From contig JAFLSD010000008.1 in the NCBI GenBank assembly GCA_022511125.1, forward strand, positions 62,001 to 126,000: DNA of 64,000 nucleotides. Direction: 5' to 3'. Made by a program: the position numbers and the translations under genes. The notes below the pieces were generated by a model, which worked only from the letters and a program-made list of their open reading frames with translations, searched no databases and was not told the DNA's origin. Shown in pieces: positions 52,801 through 61,700 of the stretch. The DNA comes from Paramuribaculum sp. GTDB taxonomy: Bacteria; Bacteroidota; Bacteroidia; Bacteroidales; Muribaculaceae. How positions within the stretch are numbered: position 1 is the first letter of the stretch; each line of letters starts with the position of its first letter.

Positions 52801-53667
52801 TTATTTCAGATTCAATCGTTTTAAGGAGATAATTGGCTTACCTGAAGCATCTTTCAGTGTGGCTGTTTTGCCGTTGTTTTCTGTCACTGCTGTCTCCACT
52901 TGTTCGAGAGCCACTAAGAGTGCCTGTTCCAACTGAAGATTCGGGCAATACATCATAGTGGTGATGAGGTTGGTGAACTGAATGGAATTTTTCTTCGACG
53001 GATCAATGAAAATCTTACCGTTAATCACGTTGCACCCTCCGTTGCCGTGAATCTTTTCTTCCGGAATGTCGATGACAAGCTGCATCCCTACATCTTCCTT
53101 AATCGTTTCATTTCCTACTTTCGTAACCGTCCACGCTCCGTTGAGAAAAGAAATGCCGCTTTTGCCAAGTGTCATAAGTTTATATCCTTCAGGGTTATAC
53201 ATTGAAAGTTCATAGTCGTCGCCTATCTTCTCCATCTTATATGTGCTTACCGTCTCAAGTGCCATATTCACTCCCAATTCATAAGGTGCGTTAGGACATA
53301 GACGCATAGTCGTGGGGAAAGTGGCTGTTTTTTTCATCTCTCCGCCAGGAGTGATCACAACTGAACCGTTGAGCGTGTTGCACCCGTTATTGGCATACAC
53401 CTTGACTAAATAGGGATTTGTGGAAGTGGTATCGAAAATCACGTAAGGACGTTCGTCGCCGGTCACCGTCTGATCGCCTACAGTCAGAGCTGTCCATTCG
53501 CCGAAAAGCACTTTGTCGACAGCCGGTATTTTTTGTTTCTGAGTTGTCGTTCTCGTCTCGCTGTTAGTTTGGGTTGTATTAACCGTCTTCTTTTGGGTCA
53601 GCGCCGAACATCCCGCTAATGACGCGATGAGCAAGAGCGCGCAGCCTGATGTTAAAATTTTATTCAT
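52801..53667 (-). CDS. Lipoprotein with two META (HslJ-like) domains
   Basis: 288 residues, lipobox LAGC at Cys20. Two tandem META domains of about 110 residues (about 50-165 and 170-285). Each has a LFGEWTAL/LNGAWTVT opening, an NNGCNTLNGSV/GNGGCNVINGKI core and a CPNAPYEL/CPNLQLEQAL segment with conserved Cys. META proteins are linked to stress tolerance (E. coli HslJ, novobiocin) but the activity is unknown. Outer membrane or periplasm. Divergent from the chromate transporter operon. Confidence 0.87.
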   Translation of the reverse strand: MNKILTSGCALLLIASLAGCSALTQKKTVNTTQTNSETRTTTQKQKIPAVDKVLFGEWTALTVGDQTVTGDERPYVIFDTTSTNPYLVKVYANNGCNTLNGSVVITPGGEMKKTATFPTTMRLCPNAPYELGVNMALETVSTYKMEKIGDDYELSMYNPEGYKLMTLGKSGISFLNGAWTVTKVGNETIKEDVGMQLVIDIPEEKIHGNGGCNVINGKIFIDPSKKNSIQFTNLITTMMYCPNLQLEQALLVALEQVETAVTENNGKTATLKDASGKPIISLKRLNLK

Positions 53668-53695
53668 ACGAGTGTTTTTTTATTAATTACTTGTG

Positions 53696-53703
53696 CAAAG
53701 GTA
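53696..53703 (-). promoter_or_regulatory. -7 element of the META gene
   Basis: TACCTTTG on the minus strand, full match, 29 bases before the ATG at 53667. It shares the intergenic region with the divergent chr promoter. Confidence 0.6.
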
Positions 53704-53711
53704 TAATTCTT

Positions 53712-53743
53712 TTTAGGATGATGGAAATTTATAATTACTTTTG
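53712..53743 (+). promoter_or_regulatory. Promoter of the chromate transporter-folC operon
   Basis: TTTA(G) at 53712, 20-base spacer, TACTTTTG at 53736-53743. The ATG at 53767 is 24 bases downstream. Confidence 0.6.
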
Positions 53744-53766
53744 TAATCGCATTTCGGCTTATCGAT

Positions 53767-54363
53767 ATGAAGAATGCAAGATTACTTTTGAATTTGTTCC
53801 TCACCTTTTTCAAAATCGGAGCTTTTACGTTCGGAGGAGGATGGGCTATGATTTCCATCATCGAAAAGGAAATTGTCGACAAGCACGGCTGGCTCGACCG
53901 TAAAGAATTTCTCGATCAACTTGCTGTCGCTCAGTCGTTACCGGGTATTCTGGCTGTAAACATCTCAGTTGCTGTCGGCGATCGTTTGCGGGGTGTGCGG
54001 GGGGCTGTTTGGGCAGCGTTGGGCACGATTCTGCCTTCTTTTCTGATCATTCTTGCCATTGCGATTTTCCTTACGCCGGACATAATAAAAAATAATGAAA
54101 TAATTTCTAAAATATTTAAAGGCATACGTCCCGCAGTGGTGGCGTTGATCATAGCGCCTGTCCTGACATCGGCAAAATCTGCCGGAATCACGTGGCGGAC
54201 AGTAACCATACCGGTTGCCGTGGCTTTGCTTATATGGTCGAAAATTCCCATTGTTTCCAGTCCGATACTTTACATTGTTCTTGGAGGATTTTTCGGTTAT
54301 TTATGGTTTAAACGGTCGCTTAAATCGCTTCATCGCGATGAGAAAGGAGGGGAGGGGTTATGA
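53767..54363 (+). CDS. Chromate transporter family protein, first half (ChrA-type)
   Basis: 198 residues; one CHR domain with the signature FFKIGAFTFGGGWAMISIIEKE near the N-terminus, QLAVAQSLPGILAVNISVAVG, and five to six membrane segments. The next gene is a second single-domain CHR protein, the two together equalling one long ChrA. Family members expel chromate or, by inference, transport another oxyanion; gut anaerobes rarely meet chromate, so the real substrate is open. The stop overlaps the next start (ATGA). Confidence 0.9.
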   Translation: MKNARLLLNLFLTFFKIGAFTFGGGWAMISIIEKEIVDKHGWLDRKEFLDQLAVAQSLPGILAVNISVAVGDRLRGVRGAVWAALGTILPSFLIILAIAIFLTPDIIKNNEIISKIFKGIRPAVVALIIAPVLTSAKSAGITWRTVTIPVAVALLIWSKIPIVSSPILYIVLGGFFGYLWFKRSLKSLHRDEKGGEGL

Positions 54364-54926
54364 TTTACCTGCGGCTCGCGTGGGCTTATCTCAAGATAGG
54401 TCTTTTCGGATTTGGAGGAGGATATGCCATGCTCGCGCTTATCGAGCGTGAGATTGTGGGTCCCGGATGGGTGACTGAACAGATTTTTACCGACATTGTA
54501 GCCATTTCGCAGATGACCCCTGGTCCTATCGGAATTAATTCGGCCACTTATATCGGTTATGTCGCTCCTCACGTTTCGGGAGGGTTGAACGGCCCTTTAT
54601 GGGGTATATTAGGGTCGATATTATGCACGTTGGTGGTGGTCGTCCCTTCCTTTATTCTCACTATAAAGGCCAGTCACTATATAATAAAACATAAGGACAG
54701 CGTTTTCATCAAAGGTGTCTTCACGGGGCTTCGGCCGGTTGTAGTCGGGCTCATTGCATCTGCGGCTCTACTGCTGATGAACGCAGCCAACTTCGGAGCG
54801 GAGACTGAAAGCGTGGCAAAAAGTATTGTCATTTGTGCCTCGGCTTTTTCATTGGTATATTTTGCTAAGTGGCATCCTATAATTGTGATAATACTTGCCG
54901 GTCTTGCCGGCTTGTTGATTTTCTGA
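54360..54926 (+). CDS. Chromate transporter family protein, second half
   Basis: 188 residues with a CHR domain: LKIGLFGFGGGYAMLALIEREIV near the N-terminus and AISQMTPGPIGINSATYIGY. Overlaps the upstream chr gene by 4 bases, consistent with a heterodimer made in equal amounts. The folC start follows after 1 base. Confidence 0.9.
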   Translation: MIYLRLAWAYLKIGLFGFGGGYAMLALIEREIVGPGWVTEQIFTDIVAISQMTPGPIGINSATYIGYVAPHVSGGLNGPLWGILGSILCTLVVVVPSFILTIKASHYIIKHKDSVFIKGVFTGLRPVVVGLIASAALLLMNAANFGAETESVAKSIVICASAFSLVYFAKWHPIIVIILAGLAGLLIF

Positions 54927-54927
54927 T

Positions 54928-56217
54928 ATGGAATATGACGAAATAATTGATTTTCTTTTTTCTCAGCTGGCCGTCTATCAGCGTGACGGAGCGTCTGCTT
55001 ATAAACCCGGTTTGCAGGCTTCGTTAGATCTATCGGCGGCTTTCGGCGATCCTCACCTTTCGTATAAGACTATCCATATAGCCGGAACTAACGGCAAAGG
55101 CTCTACCGCTCATCTCCTCGCATCTATTCTCCAGGCTGCCGGTTATCGAACAGGACTCTACACGTCGCCTCATCTTGTAGATTTTCGAGAAAGGATTAGG
55201 GTGAACGGCGAAATGATTTCGAAGGAAGAAGTAATTGACTTTATGCGCCGGTATTTTGACAAGAATCTGAATCTGCGACCTTCGTTTTTTGAACTGACGA
55301 TGATGATGGCGTTCGACTGTTTTCGCTCTCGGAATGTCGATGTGGCAGTCATAGAAACGGGGCTGGGAGGAAGGTTGGACAGCACAAACATCATCCGTCC
55401 AGAACTATCGGTCATAACCAATATTTCTTTCGATCATGTCGCTCTCCTCGGCGACACATTGGTGAAGATTGCAGGCGAGAAGGCCGGGATCATTAAGCCG
55501 GCGGTTCCCGTAGTGATAGGCGAGGCTGAAGGAGAAGTCCTCGAAGTTTTTCAAAGAAAAGCGGCTGAGACAGGAAGCCTCCTCGTTAGAGCCGGCCATC
55601 CTGCTGAACTGAATGCCGTGACAGAACAGGCCGGGTCTCAGATCTATGACACGGTCTCCTATGGAAAGATAGATTCGCCTCTTACGGGTCAATGTCAGAC
55701 GAAGAACGCAGAGACTGTCCTGGCCGCTGTCGCTCTACTGCGTCATCAGGGATTCGATATTCCCGACGACGCTGTTCGTGATGGATTTCGCGACGTTTGT
55801 TCCTCCACAGGACTGATGGGACGATGGACCGTCATTCGTCGGAATCCCCTCGTTGTAGCCGACACGGGCCATAATAGTGGTGGCTGGAAGTATACCGTGT
55901 GCCGTCTCAAAGATTATCATGGACGGAAAAGGCTCGTTCTTGGCTTCGTTAACGATAAGGATATCGGCGGCATTTTGTCGCTTATTGCCGATGTGCCCGA
56001 TTGCTCGCTTTATCTCACTCGTCCTGCCATCAACCGTGCCCTTCCGGTCGAAAATCTTTCCCGCTTGGCCGACGAATATCGTCTCTCTGTCGCCGGTTCC
56101 TTCCCCGATGTTACCGAAGCATACGAAAAAGCTCTCGCCGACAGCGACGAGAGCGATATGGTTTTCGTGGGAGGATCTAACTTCGTTGTGGCCGATTTCC
56201 TCAGTTCGACTTGTTAA
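54928..56217 (+). CDS. folC: Folylpolyglutamate synthase / dihydrofolate synthase
   Basis: 429 residues, Mur-ligase-like fold. ATP loop [16 protein letters not shown] (about 53-68), [29 protein letters not shown] (Mg2+ region), [15 protein letters not shown] and [10 protein letters not shown]-terminal domain with [12 protein letters not shown]. Adds glutamate to dihydropteroate or reduced folates. Third gene of the chr-chr-folC operon. Its TAA stop is shared with the convergent ridA stop (bases 56214-56217), with no terminator between. Confidence 0.95.
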   Translation: MEYDEIIDFLFSQLAVYQRDGASAYKPGLQASLDLSAAFGDPHLSYKTIHIAGTNGKGSTAHLLASILQAAGYRTGLYTSPHLVDFRERIRVNGEMISKEEVIDFMRRYFDKNLNLRPSFFELTMMMAFDCFRSRNVDVAVIETGLGGRLDSTNIIRPELSVITNISFDHVALLGDTLVKIAGEKAGIIKPAVPVVIGEAEGEVLEVFQRKAAETGSLLVRAGHPAELNAVTEQAGSQIYDTVSYGKIDSPLTGQCQTKNAETVLAAVALLRHQGFDIPDDAVRDGFRDVCSSTGLMGRWTVIRRNPLVVADTGHNSGGWKYTVCRLKDYHGRKRLVLGFVNDKDIGGILSLIADVPDCSLYLTRPAINRALPVENLSRLADEYRLSVAGSFPDVTEAYEKALADSDESDMVFVGGSNFVVADFLSSTC

Positions 56218-56591
56218 CCTCTCACGGCAATAGTTTCGATTTCTACGAGTACGCCCTTGGGAAGTTCGCGTACTGCCACGGCCGAACGAGCAGGATAAGG
56301 TTCGGTGAATACTTTTCCGTATACTTCGTTCATCGGGCCGAAATTAGCCATGTCCGAAAGGAAAACGGTTGTTTTTACCACGTTAGCTACGCTCAGGCCG
56401 GCTGCCTCAAGTATCGCGCATACGTTCTTAAGCGACTGTTCTGTCTGCGCGGTGATCCCTTCGGGAATTTCGCCTGTTTCAGGATTGATGGGAATTTGTC
56501 CCGATGCGAACACTAAATTGCCTAAATCGATGGCCTGGCTGTAAGGGCCGATGGCTGCCGGAGCGTTGGGGGTTGAAATCTGTTTTTTCAT
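56214..56591 (-). CDS. ridA: RidA family enamine/imine deaminase
   Basis: 125 residues, full RidA length. Opening [30 protein letters not shown], and [22 protein letters not shown] with the conserved Arg that binds the substrate carboxylate. Hydrolyses reactive 2-aminoacrylate and related imines from PLP enzymes. Cytosolic trimer. 12 bases after the YihY gene, so likely co-transcribed. Confidence 0.94.
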   Translation of the reverse strand: MKKQISTPNAPAAIGPYSQAIDLGNLVFASGQIPINPETGEIPEGITAQTEQSLKNVCAILEAAGLSVANVVKTTVFLSDMANFGPMNEVYGKVFTEPYPARSAVAVRELPKGVLVEIETIAVRG

Positions 56592-56603
56592 GATGTTTAT
56601 TTT

Positions 56604-57977
56604 TTATTTGATGTCTATGTCGAGAGTGATCAGACGCGTTTCGTCGACGGCCTCCACCATTGCACGGGTTATTTCGAGGGAGGTCTGTTTCACCGACTTA
56701 AACCGTTCGTCGAAGCCCGGTATGAAATCTTTTGAACCAATGCGCTGCAGACGGTTTATCACATCGCCCACCGTTAGATTGGCCACATCGATGGCCGGCT
56801 GGATAGGAGGCTGCGGATTCTCGTCTTCGCCCTGGAGGAAATTTATCAGTCCCACCTTTTTGAGCTGACGTACTATCGGTGTCACTAAGCTGTCGGGCAT
56901 TCCGTAGTCTTTCGACAGATCGGCGGCGCTTATGGGCTTTTTCCCCGCCATGAAACGCTTGGCTATGATAGTCATTACTGCTAAAATCACCTCGCGGCGG
57001 TATTCGAACGAAATATTGTCCGCATCCTTATAATAGTTGAATCGGCCCGCATTCTCCGATGCGTAACAAAGCAACGCGCCGATGAGAGTCAGAAGCCATA
57101 CCAACTGCATCCATATCAGCAATAGAGGGATGAAAGAAAAGCTACCGTAGATGGCGTTGTATTTCGCCACGTACATCTGACCCGTAACGAAAAGCCACTG
57201 GAGAATTTGGAAGCCTATACCCACGAACAGACCCACTATCAGGGCATTTTTCGCGCTTACTTTAGTGTTGGGAATGAGCATATACGCTCCGGCAAAGAAT
57301 AAGCACGTGAATACATAACTGCCTAAGTCGAGCAACCAGTCGATTGACCCTCCCGAAGGATCGACGTCGAGAATCTGCTGCAACGTTGTCGACATAAGAA
57401 GCGACAAACCCGCCGAGCAGATCATCAGGATGGGCAGGATCAGCAGAATGGCTATATAATCGGTCAGTTTACGCCATATCGAACGGTCGGTAGTGATGTT
57501 CCATATTTTGTTGAAAGTTTCCTCAACGCTGTCCAACAGGTTGATGAGGGTCCAAAGGAGGAACAGGATGCCTACTCCTACGAAGATCCCTTCCGAAGCT
57601 TGGTTTAGGTAAGAGTCGACGAAAACGAATGTCTCCTCAAGCGCTTTCTGCTGCGAAGGGAAGTAACTGTAAAGTTCCTTTTCCAAAAGGTTCTGAAGAC
57701 CGAAACCTCTGCCTATGGCGAATATCAGTGCCAATGCCGGAACAACCGCCAGCATCGTGCGGTAAGTCATAGCGCACGCCTGAGTCTGGAGGTCGGCGCT
57801 CAGAAATCCTCTTACCGAAATGTTCATCACCTTCACGGCTCTAACCTTGAACTTATCGGATGGGTCGCGCCATACGCCGTTGGTGGCATAACGCCAGAAG
57901 TTCATCCCCTTGTTGTAAAGGCGGGTGAAAAAAGATTCCTTTTTCTGTTCAGGTTCCTTATTGATTTCGTCTGCCAT
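56604..57977 (-). CDS. YihY/BrkB-family membrane protein with C-terminal winged helix
   Basis: 457 residues. Membrane part (about 50-320) with six hydrophobic segments and the family motifs MTYRTMLAVVPALALIFA and FNKIWN. The C-terminal 130 residues look like a winged-helix domain (KPISAADLSKDYGMPDSLV, PIVRQLKKVGLI), resembling the long YihY form of Bacteroidetes. Often annotated ribonuclease BN, which is a historical error; function unknown. A -7 TAATTTTG lies at 58009-58002. Confidence 0.9.
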   Translation of the reverse strand: MADEINKEPEQKKESFFTRLYNKGMNFWRYATNGVWRDPSDKFKVRAVKVMNISVRGFLSADLQTQACAMTYRTMLAVVPALALIFAIGRGFGLQNLLEKELYSYFPSQQKALEETFVFVDSYLNQASEGIFVGVGILFLLWTLINLLDSVEETFNKIWNITTDRSIWRKLTDYIAILLILPILMICSAGLSLLMSTTLQQILDVDPSGGSIDWLLDLGSYVFTCLFFAGAYMLIPNTKVSAKNALIVGLFVGIGFQILQWLFVTGQMYVAKYNAIYGSFSFIPLLLIWMQLVWLLTLIGALLCYASENAGRFNYYKDADNISFEYRREVILAVMTIIAKRFMAGKKPISAADLSKDYGMPDSLVTPIVRQLKKVGLINFLQGEDENPQPPIQPAIDVANLTVGDVINRLQRIGSKDFIPGFDERFKSVKQTSLEITRAMVEAVDETRLITLDIDIK

Positions 57978-58044
57978 GACTTTTATGCGGCTTTGTCATT
58001 GCAAAATTAAACAAAAACCGCTGATTTCCCAATTCATCGGGCTG

Positions 58045-58389
58045 TCACTTTTCAATCGGAAGCCCGGCTGCTTCCCATGCGTTCAGACCTCCTTCGAGAT
58101 TCACGATTTTGAAACCAGCCGCGGCCAATTCCTCCGAAGCCATGCCCGACCGCTTGCCCGTGCCGCAATACACGGCTATCGTATCTTCCTCCGGCAATTG
58201 TCTCTTGGCTTCGTCTACGAAACCTTCGGCCATCACGTCAAGATTTGCTGCTCCTGCTATATGTCCTTCCGCCCATTCGTCAGGATGGCGCACATCTATG
58301 AGATATACGTTATCCTCCTTGATTATCTTCGAGAATTCGGCGGGAGCCACGGTCGTAAAAGTTGCTGTAGTACTTGTGTTGTTTTCCAT
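58045..58389 (-). CDS. Single-domain rhodanese-like sulfurtransferase
   Basis: 114 residues. Rhodanese fold with DVRHPDEWAEGHIAGAANLD and an active-site loop whose cysteine is in VYCGTGKRSG (about Cys72). Family members move persulfide sulfur or act as sulfur carriers; the partner is unknown. A 17-bp AT palindrome (58418-58434) sits 29 bases before its start, and hairpin array 2 begins shortly upstream. Confidence 0.9.
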   Translation of the reverse strand: MENNTSTTATFTTVAPAEFSKIIKEDNVYLIDVRHPDEWAEGHIAGAANLDVMAEGFVDEAKRQLPEEDTIAVYCGTGKRSGMASEELAAAGFKIVNLEGGLNAWEAAGLPIEK

Positions 58390-58417
58390 AACCTTAAAAA
58401 TTAAAAGTTTAAAACAC

Positions 58418-58434
58418 TATCTATTATATAGATA
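58418..58434. promoter_or_regulatory. 17-bp palindrome upstream of the rhodanese gene
   Basis: TATCTAT-TAT-ATAGATA, perfect arms. Position -29 to -45 from the ATG fits an operator, but no -7 consensus is visible. Confidence 0.35.
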
Positions 58435-58459
58435 ACAACCCCACGCCCCTAATGTTCAC

Positions 58460-59450
58460 CCTCACCCCTCAGGCAAAGATGGCGGAGCCTCCATCCCCCC
58501 GACCCGGAAGACATAGATGGCGGAGCTTCCATACTCCCGCATCCCGCACATAAAGATGGCGGAGCCATCGTTACTTTGATTAACCGCCGGCAGCATGCGC
58601 CGGCGGACACGCACTCCCCACCCGTCCGCACGGCGGAGCCGTGCCACATCCAACCATCATGAATCCCCTCTTTGTAGGGACGCTACATGTAGCATCCGCC
58701 TAATCACTCTGAAATACAACAACTTAACCAACAAATTCATCTTCCCCTCTTTGTAGGGACGCTACATGTAGCGTCCGACCCCCGTATCCGAAGGATTCCT
58801 TAATAATACCCGGGTATTGGCGACAATGTCGCCTATGCCCGGTAAACATTAACCAAACAATGTATCCGTAGGATTCATTAATTTGCTCCGTCCCTCCCTC
58901 CATGCCGCGCATCGCGCCTCTCATCTTTTATCTTTTATCTACTCCGCATCGCTTCGCGCATCGCACGTCCCGTTACGGGACGACATGTAAGTAACCCCGT
59001 ACGCTACAGCGTGCGGGGCTTCCAGCCCACAAACAAAAAAGTGCCGAAGGTACTTCACTACATCCTCATACCACCCGCACCCGCAAACATAGATGGCGGA
59101 GCCATCGTTACTTTGATTAACCGCCGGCAGCATGCGCCGGCGGACACGCCCTCACCAGCCATCCGCACGGCGGAGCTGTGCCACATCCCACCATCCCTCA
59201 CCCGCCCCTAATCCGAAGGATTCCTTAATAATACCCGGGTATTGGCGACAATGTCGCCTATGCCCGGTAAATCACAACCAAATAATGTATCCGTAGGATT
59301 CATTAATTTGCGCCGTCCTCCCTCCATGCCGCGCATCGCGCCGCGCCCGTCCCGTTACGGGACGATATATAAGTAACCCCGTACGCTACCGCGTGCGGGG
59401 CTTCCAGCCCACAAACAAAAAAAGTGCCGAAGGTACTTCACTACCTCCTT
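58460..59450 (-). repeat. Hairpin-module array 2 (inverted copy of the array 1 modules, no genes)
   Basis: About 1 kb made of the same modules as 3283-5060 but in the opposite orientation. A-B-C blocks of 90 bases at 58555-58644 and 59092-59181; D-E-F at 58967-59053 and 59349-59436; H-I at 58805-58843 and 59230-59268; the GGACGCTACATGTAGCGTCC palindrome at 58757-58776 and, with one change, 58678-58697; extra single C hairpins near 58473 and 58515. Read in sense, loops differ from array 1 while arms are kept: GTCCCGtaaCGGGAC, GGCGACattGTCGCC, GTACCttcGGCAC. Together with the rhodanese upstream region this fills 58390-59478; no coding frame is supported. Confidence 0.9.
59424..59436 (-). terminator. 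D-module hairpin with T run after the PEGA gene
   Basis: In sense, AAGTACC-ttc-GGCACTT with one A-C mismatch, then T-rich TTTTTGTTTG. It lies 43 bases past the PEGA stop and is the only terminator-like structure for that gene. The same module also occurs at 59041-59053, 3454-3466 and 4108-4120. Confidence 0.5.
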
Positions 59451-59478
59451 TTCCGTCCCATAATGCGCTACCGTGCAA

Positions 59479-61233
59479 TTACCATGTTACGGCCCTTATG
59501 GGAAAAGCACAGGAGCGATGATTGGATTTTACAAATTCTTTATCACGTTCAAAATACATAGATTTAGCCAATCCTGTATCTTCTTCGCCCATAAAATCAA
59601 TCTCAGGAGTACCTGTCCAATATGCTCCATTTTCTCCTTCACCATAAATTGAAGATTTAGAATAAATTGAATATTTAGATACTTGCCCAGCGTATGGCAA
59701 AAATATGGAGTTCCCGTTAGGTCCGGTAATCTTGCAGCCTGTTACTCCTTTATATGTCCTATGCTCCCATTTGCATTTATCTATAAGCTCTTTCACCTCC
59801 TCCTTGGTAGGCAGCCTCCAGCTGCTTCCCCACTGACTTGTGGCGGCGTCATAAGTCGGATTGCCCCATATTTTATACATTTTCATATAGTTAGAAGCAA
59901 ATGGAAATACTTTCATTGGTCGGTTTACGCCCCAGGCGAAATAATCACCGTATTCTTCTGGTGAGGTGGCACCTATATTGCATGTCGCCCATTTCACAGA
60001 AAGCCCTAAATCCACGTAATCATGTCCTTGTGTCTGTCCGCTCGCCGCTGACAATGAAGTGGTGACGGAACCATTGCTTTGGCTGTTGGTTTGCGTCCCG
60101 TTTAAATATTGGATAGTTTGAGAAATGTCAATATTGCTTTGGCTGTTGGTTTGCTGCGAGTTCGAAGTCGTAAGCTGCAGCTCTCTCAAGCTTCCTTTGA
60201 GTTCGCCGGGCTGGCCTTCTTCTAATTTTATGGTCGCCGTATAGTCCTCATAACCGTCCATACTTATCTTCACTTTGTGGCTTCCCGTCTGTATGCCGTC
60301 TATCAACTTTGGCGTTTTCCCCACATCTTTGCCGTCTATCGTTATTGTCGACCCGATAGGCATATAGGCTACGTTCAGACTCCCGTATATCGGCGTGAGT
60401 TCCGGTACGTTTACGGTGGTGGTATTTCGTGTTGTCACCGTCACGACTTCCGTGTACGGCTTGTAGCCTTCTTTTTCTACTGTCAGTTCGTATGTCCCCG
60501 GGAACATCTCTTCTGAAAATCTGCCCGTACCTTTTTTCTGTCTGTTCAATGTGATTGTCGCGCCCGGAGTCTGGCATTCCACAATCAGCCTTCCCGCGAT
60601 TGATTCCAACTTGACATTCATCTCCGTGGATTCACCTTTCGCTACGGTCGCTTCTCCCTCCGCTTTATCATATCCTTCAGCCTCGACACTATAGTGATGT
60701 GTGCCATATTTCAGAAACGATGCCGCATTCCCTTTGCTGTCAACGGCCACAGGTTCGCCATCTATCTTCAGCGTCGCTCCCGATGCAGGCGTTATATGGA
60801 ATATCAGGTAGTTATGTCCCGGATCGGTCGTCTCCTGCCTGTTCTGTGTCAGATTTTCATATCCCGTAAGTCTCGCGCTGTAAGTCATCCCTTCGGTAAC
60901 TCCTTCTCCGTTCGGGTCAGTCAGATCGATATCAATGGTTTCCAGACCGGGACATTTCAAACGCACTCGTTTCGACCCTTTCACCATAAACACGTGATAT
61001 TCGTTCACGTCAAATTCCTGCTTCACCACGTTGCCCTCGAATTTGCAGCCTTCCACCGGCAAAAAAACCTTCACCAATGCGCACAGTTCGCCGTTCAGAT
61101 CTTTCACCTGAGCCACGCGCGCTGAAAGATCGTTTGCGTTCAGTTCGAAGCTTTCAACTTTCAGTCGTTGGCTCACAGCCGAAAAGACACAAAGCACTAC
61201 CACCAATATTGTAAATAAATATCTCGTTTTCAT
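59479..61233 (-). CDS. PEGA-repeat surface protein with C-terminal FISUMP-type domain
   Basis: About 584 residues from the ATG at 61233 (MKTRYLFTILVVVLCVFSAV, a signal peptide); a longer frame would start upstream of the -7 box at 61275-61282. An N-terminal beta domain (about 25-150) is followed by three PEGA-like repeats (about 170-390): ASGATLKIDGEPV, TPGATITLNRQKKG and IGSTITIDGKDVGKTP. A Gln/Ser/Thr-rich linker with a repeated NSQSN pattern (about 395-440) leads to a FISUMP/DUF1566-like domain (DLGLSVKWATCNIGA, SWRLPTKEEVKELI, GAYWTGTPE). Probably an exported adhesin-like or scaffold protein. Function unknown. Confidence 0.85.
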   Translation of the reverse strand: MKTRYLFTILVVVLCVFSAVSQRLKVESFELNANDLSARVAQVKDLNGELCALVKVFLPVEGCKFEGNVVKQEFDVNEYHVFMVKGSKRVRLKCPGLETIDIDLTDPNGEGVTEGMTYSARLTGYENLTQNRQETTDPGHNYLIFHITPASGATLKIDGEPVAVDSKGNAASFLKYGTHHYSVEAEGYDKAEGEATVAKGESTEMNVKLESIAGRLIVECQTPGATITLNRQKKGTGRFSEEMFPGTYELTVEKEGYKPYTEVVTVTTRNTTTVNVPELTPIYGSLNVAYMPIGSTITIDGKDVGKTPKLIDGIQTGSHKVKISMDGYEDYTATIKLEEGQPGELKGSLRELQLTTSNSQQTNSQSNIDISQTIQYLNGTQTNSQSNGSVTTSLSAASGQTQGHDYVDLGLSVKWATCNIGATSPEEYGDYFAWGVNRPMKVFPFASNYMKMYKIWGNPTYDAATSQWGSSWRLPTKEEVKELIDKCKWEHRTYKGVTGCKITGPNGNSIFLPYAGQVSKYSIYSKSSIYGEGENGAYWTGTPEIDFMGEEDTGLAKSMYFERDKEFVKSNHRSCAFPIRAVTW

Positions 61234-61274
61234 CTTGTTTTTAATTTTATCAAATACCCTCTTGTTCTCAACTA

Positions 61275-61282
61275 CAAAGTTA
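61275..61282 (-). promoter_or_regulatory. -7 element of the PEGA gene
   Basis: TAACTTTG on the minus strand, 41 bases before the preferred ATG at 61233; TTGG occurs 17 bases upstream, slightly close for a -33 box. Confidence 0.55.
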
Positions 61283-61546
61283 CAACACGATTTCCGTATC
61301 CAACTGTAAATTTGACCTATACTCTCTTTCTTGCCCACCCTTACCTACTGATTATCAACTATATCCCCTATTTTCTCAATCTCATTTTTAATAATTTTTA
61401 ACCTCTACGCTTTACCTTGCAGCTATTCAACGATTACTCTTTTAGATAGCCTGAAAGGCTTATCAATGGTTAACCCCAAATAACCCACTATCTTCATCAT
61501 TTCCCCTTCCTCGACCGAAACATCCAACTCTCATTCCCCGATTTTT

Positions 61547-61627
61547 TTATTTCACCGGTTTGCCGTTGCACATTTCACCTAAAGTCGCAAACAGATATAC
61601 CACGAAGACTAAAATTCCTATTACCAT
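61547..61627 (-). CDS. Putative 26-residue membrane microprotein
   Basis: ATG at 61627 to TAA at 61547-61549. The product begins MVIGILVFVVYLFATLGEM and ends CNGKPVK: one hydrophobic helix followed by a short polar, basic tail with a single cysteine. An in-frame TTG three codons earlier (61636) is possible. A full -7 box TATCTTTG lies about 75 bases upstream with nothing else to transcribe before it. I do not recognise a named family; tiny single-helix ORFs like this are easily missed by annotation. Confidence 0.45.
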   Translation of the reverse strand: MVIGILVFVVYLFATLGEMCNGKPVK

Positions 61628-61700
61628 AATTCTCAAGTTTTTAAATTGATTAGATGAAATTAATTACATTGAAAGTCGGGGGAATCATACTTTCGTAGCG

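Noticed and set aside
53767-54926. Single chrA gene broken by a frameshift
   Set aside because: Each half has its own CHR signature near its N-terminus and the ATGA overlap is a normal coupling; paired short ChrA genes are a known form.
58449-59211. Similar 60-66-codon frames inside array 2
   Set aside because: Same explanation: products of the repeated hairpin modules, with the same peptide strings as array 1.
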